8,557 nt of DNA, from NCBI GenBank assembly GCA_964540005.1, contig CAZILN010000099.1:1-8557 (forward strand), read 5' to 3'. Of the stretch, positions 6,842-8,557 are shown piece after piece. Both the position numbers and the translations under genes were made by a program. The notes under the pieces are model-generated. The model worked only from the letters and a program-made list of their open reading frames with translations, was not told the origin of the DNA and searched no databases. Source of the DNA: CAZILN01 sp964540005 (GTDB lineage: Bacteria; Bacteroidota; Bacteroidia; Bacteroidales; SM23-62). Within the stretch, counting starts at the first letter, position 1. Each line of letters opens with the position of its first letter.

Positions 6842-7521
6842 CTGCCGGGGATAAGCTGAAGTTTTCCTTTATCCAGTTTGTATATTGCCTGCATTTTATC
6901 GGCCAGTTCCAGGGAATGGGTAACAATGATCAGGCTCACTTTTTCCTCCCGGTTCAGTTCTTGTAAAAGCGCAATCAGTTGAATTGAATTCTCATGATCC
7001 AGAGCCCCGGTAGGTTCATCAGCCAGGATGAGTCCGGGTGAATTGATCAGGGCCCGGACCACAGCGGTTCGCTGGCATTCTCCTCCTGAAAGCACTCCTG
7101 GTTTTTTATGCCTGTGTTCCCAGAGCCCTACCCGTTTTATAAGGGTTGACGCCCTTTCCACGGTCTGTATCCCGACCTTCCCGGGAAGCGAAGGCAAGAG
7201 TACGTTCTCCATGAGGGTACACTGGGGAAGGAGGTGGTGCTGCTGAAAGATAAAACCAATCTGTTTGTTCCTGAACCGGTTAAGGTCTTTCCCGGATAAC
7301 TGTGTGATTTCACTGCCATGATAAACGATACTGCCGCGGTCTGGTTTATCAAGGCTTCCGATAAGATTCAACAGGGTACTCTTGCCTGATCCGGAGGGCC
7401 CGGTAATCGCCAGGCTCTCTCCATGGTCCAGTTCAAGGGACAGGTCCTCCAGGACCTGCTGGTAACCATCTGTTCCGGGGATGCCGTAGGCCTTTGATAA
7501 TTCATTGACTGTAAGTAACAT
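6838..7521 (-). CDS. ABC transporter ATP-binding protein, LolD/YbbA/MacB class
   Basis: 227 residues, the normal length for a stand-alone LolD/YbbA ATPase. Visible motifs in order: Walker A GPSGSGKS (41-48), Q-loop Gln93 in FIFQQHHLLP, signature LSGGECQ (144-150), Walker B LILADEP (164-170) with catalytic Glu169, D-loop TGALD (171-175; most relatives have TGNLD) and H-loop His202. The HHLLP stretch after the Q-loop is characteristic of ATPases that drive MacB/LolCE/YbbP-type permeases. Cys149 in the signature, where Arg, Gln or Glu is common, is a mild oddity; all catalytic residues are intact. Its stop codon overlaps the start of the permease gene (ATGA), and it begins 25 bp after the glycosyltransferase stop. 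It should energise the 1081-residue permease at the inner membrane. Confidence 0.95.
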   Translation of the reverse strand: MLLTVNELSKAYGIPGTDGYQQVLEDLSLELDHGESLAITGPSGSGKSTLLNLIGSLDKPDRGSIVYHGSEITQLSGKDLNRFRNKQIGFIFQQHHLLPQCTLMENVLLPSLPGKVGIQTVERASTLIKRVGLWEHRHKKPGVLSGGECQRTAVVRALINSPGLILADEPTGALDHENSIQLIALLQELNREEKVSLIIVTHSLELADKMQAIYKLDKGKLQLIPGR

Positions 7522-7546
7522 ACTGGGTCTTTCTTAAGGTGCGGTG

Positions 7547-8557
7547 TTAGGATTTCTTTGCTTTATAATTCTCTATTATCGAGCTGTATCTGTCAACCAT
7601 TATCGCCGCTTTCCTGTGAATATTGAAATGTTCCTTTACCCCCCTTTCAGCGGCTTCAGATTTCTCCCTTAGCTGCTCCCTGTTGCCGAGTAGTCCTGCC
7701 AGAGCCTGGACCAGGTTCCCCGCATCGTTCGGTTCATAGGTAATGCCTCCTCCCGATACTGAAATGATCTCGGGGAAGGCACCCTCGGCTGGCTGTACAA
7801 CCGGTACTCCTGAAGCCATCGCCTCAAGAAGGTATATGCCGAAAGCTTCACCGCCACGAACAGGTACCGACAACAGCGAGATCTTATTAAAGAATTCCGA
7901 CCGGTCATCGTCTTCAAAATCCTCACAGCATTCGGTCTGGTGTTCCAGTCCCGATTTTTTCAGTTTCCTCCTGGTCTCTTTCAGGAATTTGGTATCATCA
8001 CCGGTAGACCCTCCTGTAAAAATAAGTTTTACATCTTCAAAACCATCCCGCTGTTTAAGCTTAATGAAGGCATCTACCAGGATATCCAGTCCGTTAGCAG
8101 GACACATCCTGGACAGGAACCCTATATTCCTGGGCTTTGTATCAGGGTCGACAACCCTGTAATCTTTGGGATCCACTCCAAGGTGAAGACTGCTTACCTT
8201 TTCAGCAGGGAGGTCCATTTTTGTAAGCATCTCCGCTGCATAGTAGTCACTTACCGGGATAAAAGCATCAACATCGGCGGCCCTCTCATGCATTAGGTTC
8301 CATACATAGTCCCGGGACGAAGGTTTCATTACATCCACCCAGACATCTTCATCCTGGAGAGAACATACCAAGGGGACATCCAGTTTCTCCTTTAACCTGC
8401 GTGCCAGTCCCAGCAGGAGGGCATTCGAAAGGTGAATGATCTCCGGCCGGCAATGCTCCGACAGCCAGTCCACCATACGGTCCAGTTCTTCTTTCTGCTT
8501 GCCTTCTTCACCCAGAAGCATGGAAATAGTCATTTCTTCCAGCCCTTTTGCCCTGGT
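7547..8557 (-). CDS. Glycosyltransferase family 4 protein, N-terminus beyond window
   Basis: The reading frame stays open to the right edge (eight more codons, TRAKGLEE, before the first visible Met at 8533), and GT4 enzymes usually run to about 380-420 residues, so this is very probably a partial gene missing part of its first Rossmann domain. Residues below count from the Met at 8533. The acceptor-side domain ends near 128. The nucleotide-sugar domain starts with RNIGFLSRMCPANGLDILV (135-153), continues through LIFTGGS (170-176), and carries the GT4 E-x7-E motif EAFGIYLLE (229-237) followed by AMASGVPVV. Arg142 is the usual donor-phosphate ligand, but Asn147 replaces the usual Lys of the KG motif. 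Expected role: a retaining sugar transfer from a nucleotide sugar in the cytoplasm. It is 25 bp upstream of the ABC ATPase gene, so it is probably the same operon. Donor and acceptor are unknown. Confidence 0.9.
   Translation of the reverse strand, partial: TRAKGLEEMTISMLLGEEGKQKEELDRMVDWLSEHCRPEIIHLSNALLLGLARRLKEKLDVPLVCSLQDEDVWVDVMKPSSRDYVWNLMHERAADVDAFIPVSDYYAAEMLTKMDLPAEKVSSLHLGVDPKDYRVVDPDTKPRNIGFLSRMCPANGLDILVDAFIKLKQRDGFEDVKLIFTGGSTGDDTKFLKETRRKLKKSGLEHQTECCEDFEDDDRSEFFNKISLLSVPVRGGEAFGIYLLEAMASGVPVVQPAEGAFPEIISVSGGGITYEPNDAGNLVQALAGLLGNREQLREKSEAAERGVKEHFNIHRKAAIMVDRYSSIIENYKAKKS

Noticed and set aside
3596..7521. Interpretation of the ABC genes as a MacAB-type antibiotic efflux system
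   Set aside because: The permease carries two MacB-core/FtsX modules and ten helices rather than MacB's four with a fused ATPase, and no MacA adaptor or TolC gene is visible.
7743..8296. Plus-strand open frames opposite the glycosyltransferase gene
   Set aside because: They are overlapping frames antisense to recognisable GT4 motifs, with Ser/Pro-rich, low-information translations; no start signal or homology is apparent.

Overview
The window looks like a chromosomal segment from a member of the Bacteroidota. Evidence for this: two promoter elements matching the Bacteroidetes -7 consensus TAnnTTTG (99..106 minus, 2324..2331 plus); weak or absent Shine-Dalgarno sequences with A-rich leaders; a DUF2807 (head-GIN) lipoprotein; and a small outer-membrane barrel protein of the kind common in that phylum. 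I see no tRNA, rRNA, CRISPR array, insertion sequence, integrase or origin. Genus cannot be told from the sequence.

Layout. (A) 1..2283 is a small carbohydrate-type locus. The N-terminal 23 codons of a lipoprotein run off the left edge on the minus strand. A 175-bp divergent spacer separates it from a plus-strand pair: a DUF4432 / aldose-1-epimerase-like protein (247..1314) and, 45 bp later, an exported xylose-isomerase-like TIM-barrel lipoprotein (1360..2283). (B) 2374..3595 holds two plus-strand envelope genes, each with its own leader: a short outer-membrane beta-barrel protein and a DUF2807 lipoprotein with repeated ITGVG motifs. (C) 3596..8557 is a minus-strand operon read from right to left: a GT4 glycosyltransferase (N-terminus beyond the window), a LolD/YbbA-class ABC ATPase 25 bp downstream, and a 1081-residue double-module FtsX/MacB-type permease overlapping the ATPase by ATGA. 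The stop codons of the DUF2807 gene and the permease abut, together forming TGATCA.

How the genes may work together. The ATPase and permease almost certainly form one type VII (mechanotransmission) ABC complex. It resembles YbbA-YbbP in topology (10 predicted membrane helices, two periplasmic domains), and no MacA-like adaptor is visible. The glycosyltransferase is co-transcribed by position, so a link to glycan or glycolipid handling at the envelope is possible but unproven. The DUF4432 and TIM-barrel pair fits sugar or oxidised-sugar processing.

Most worth a second look: the TIM barrel appears to carry Gln at two of the four usual metal-ligand positions; the GT4 enzyme has Asn where the donor-phosphate-binding Lys normally lies; and the GT4 / YbbAP-like operon is an unusual combination. 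I found no clear evidence of a wholly new system; the window reads mostly as ordinary chromosomal genes of partly unknown function.
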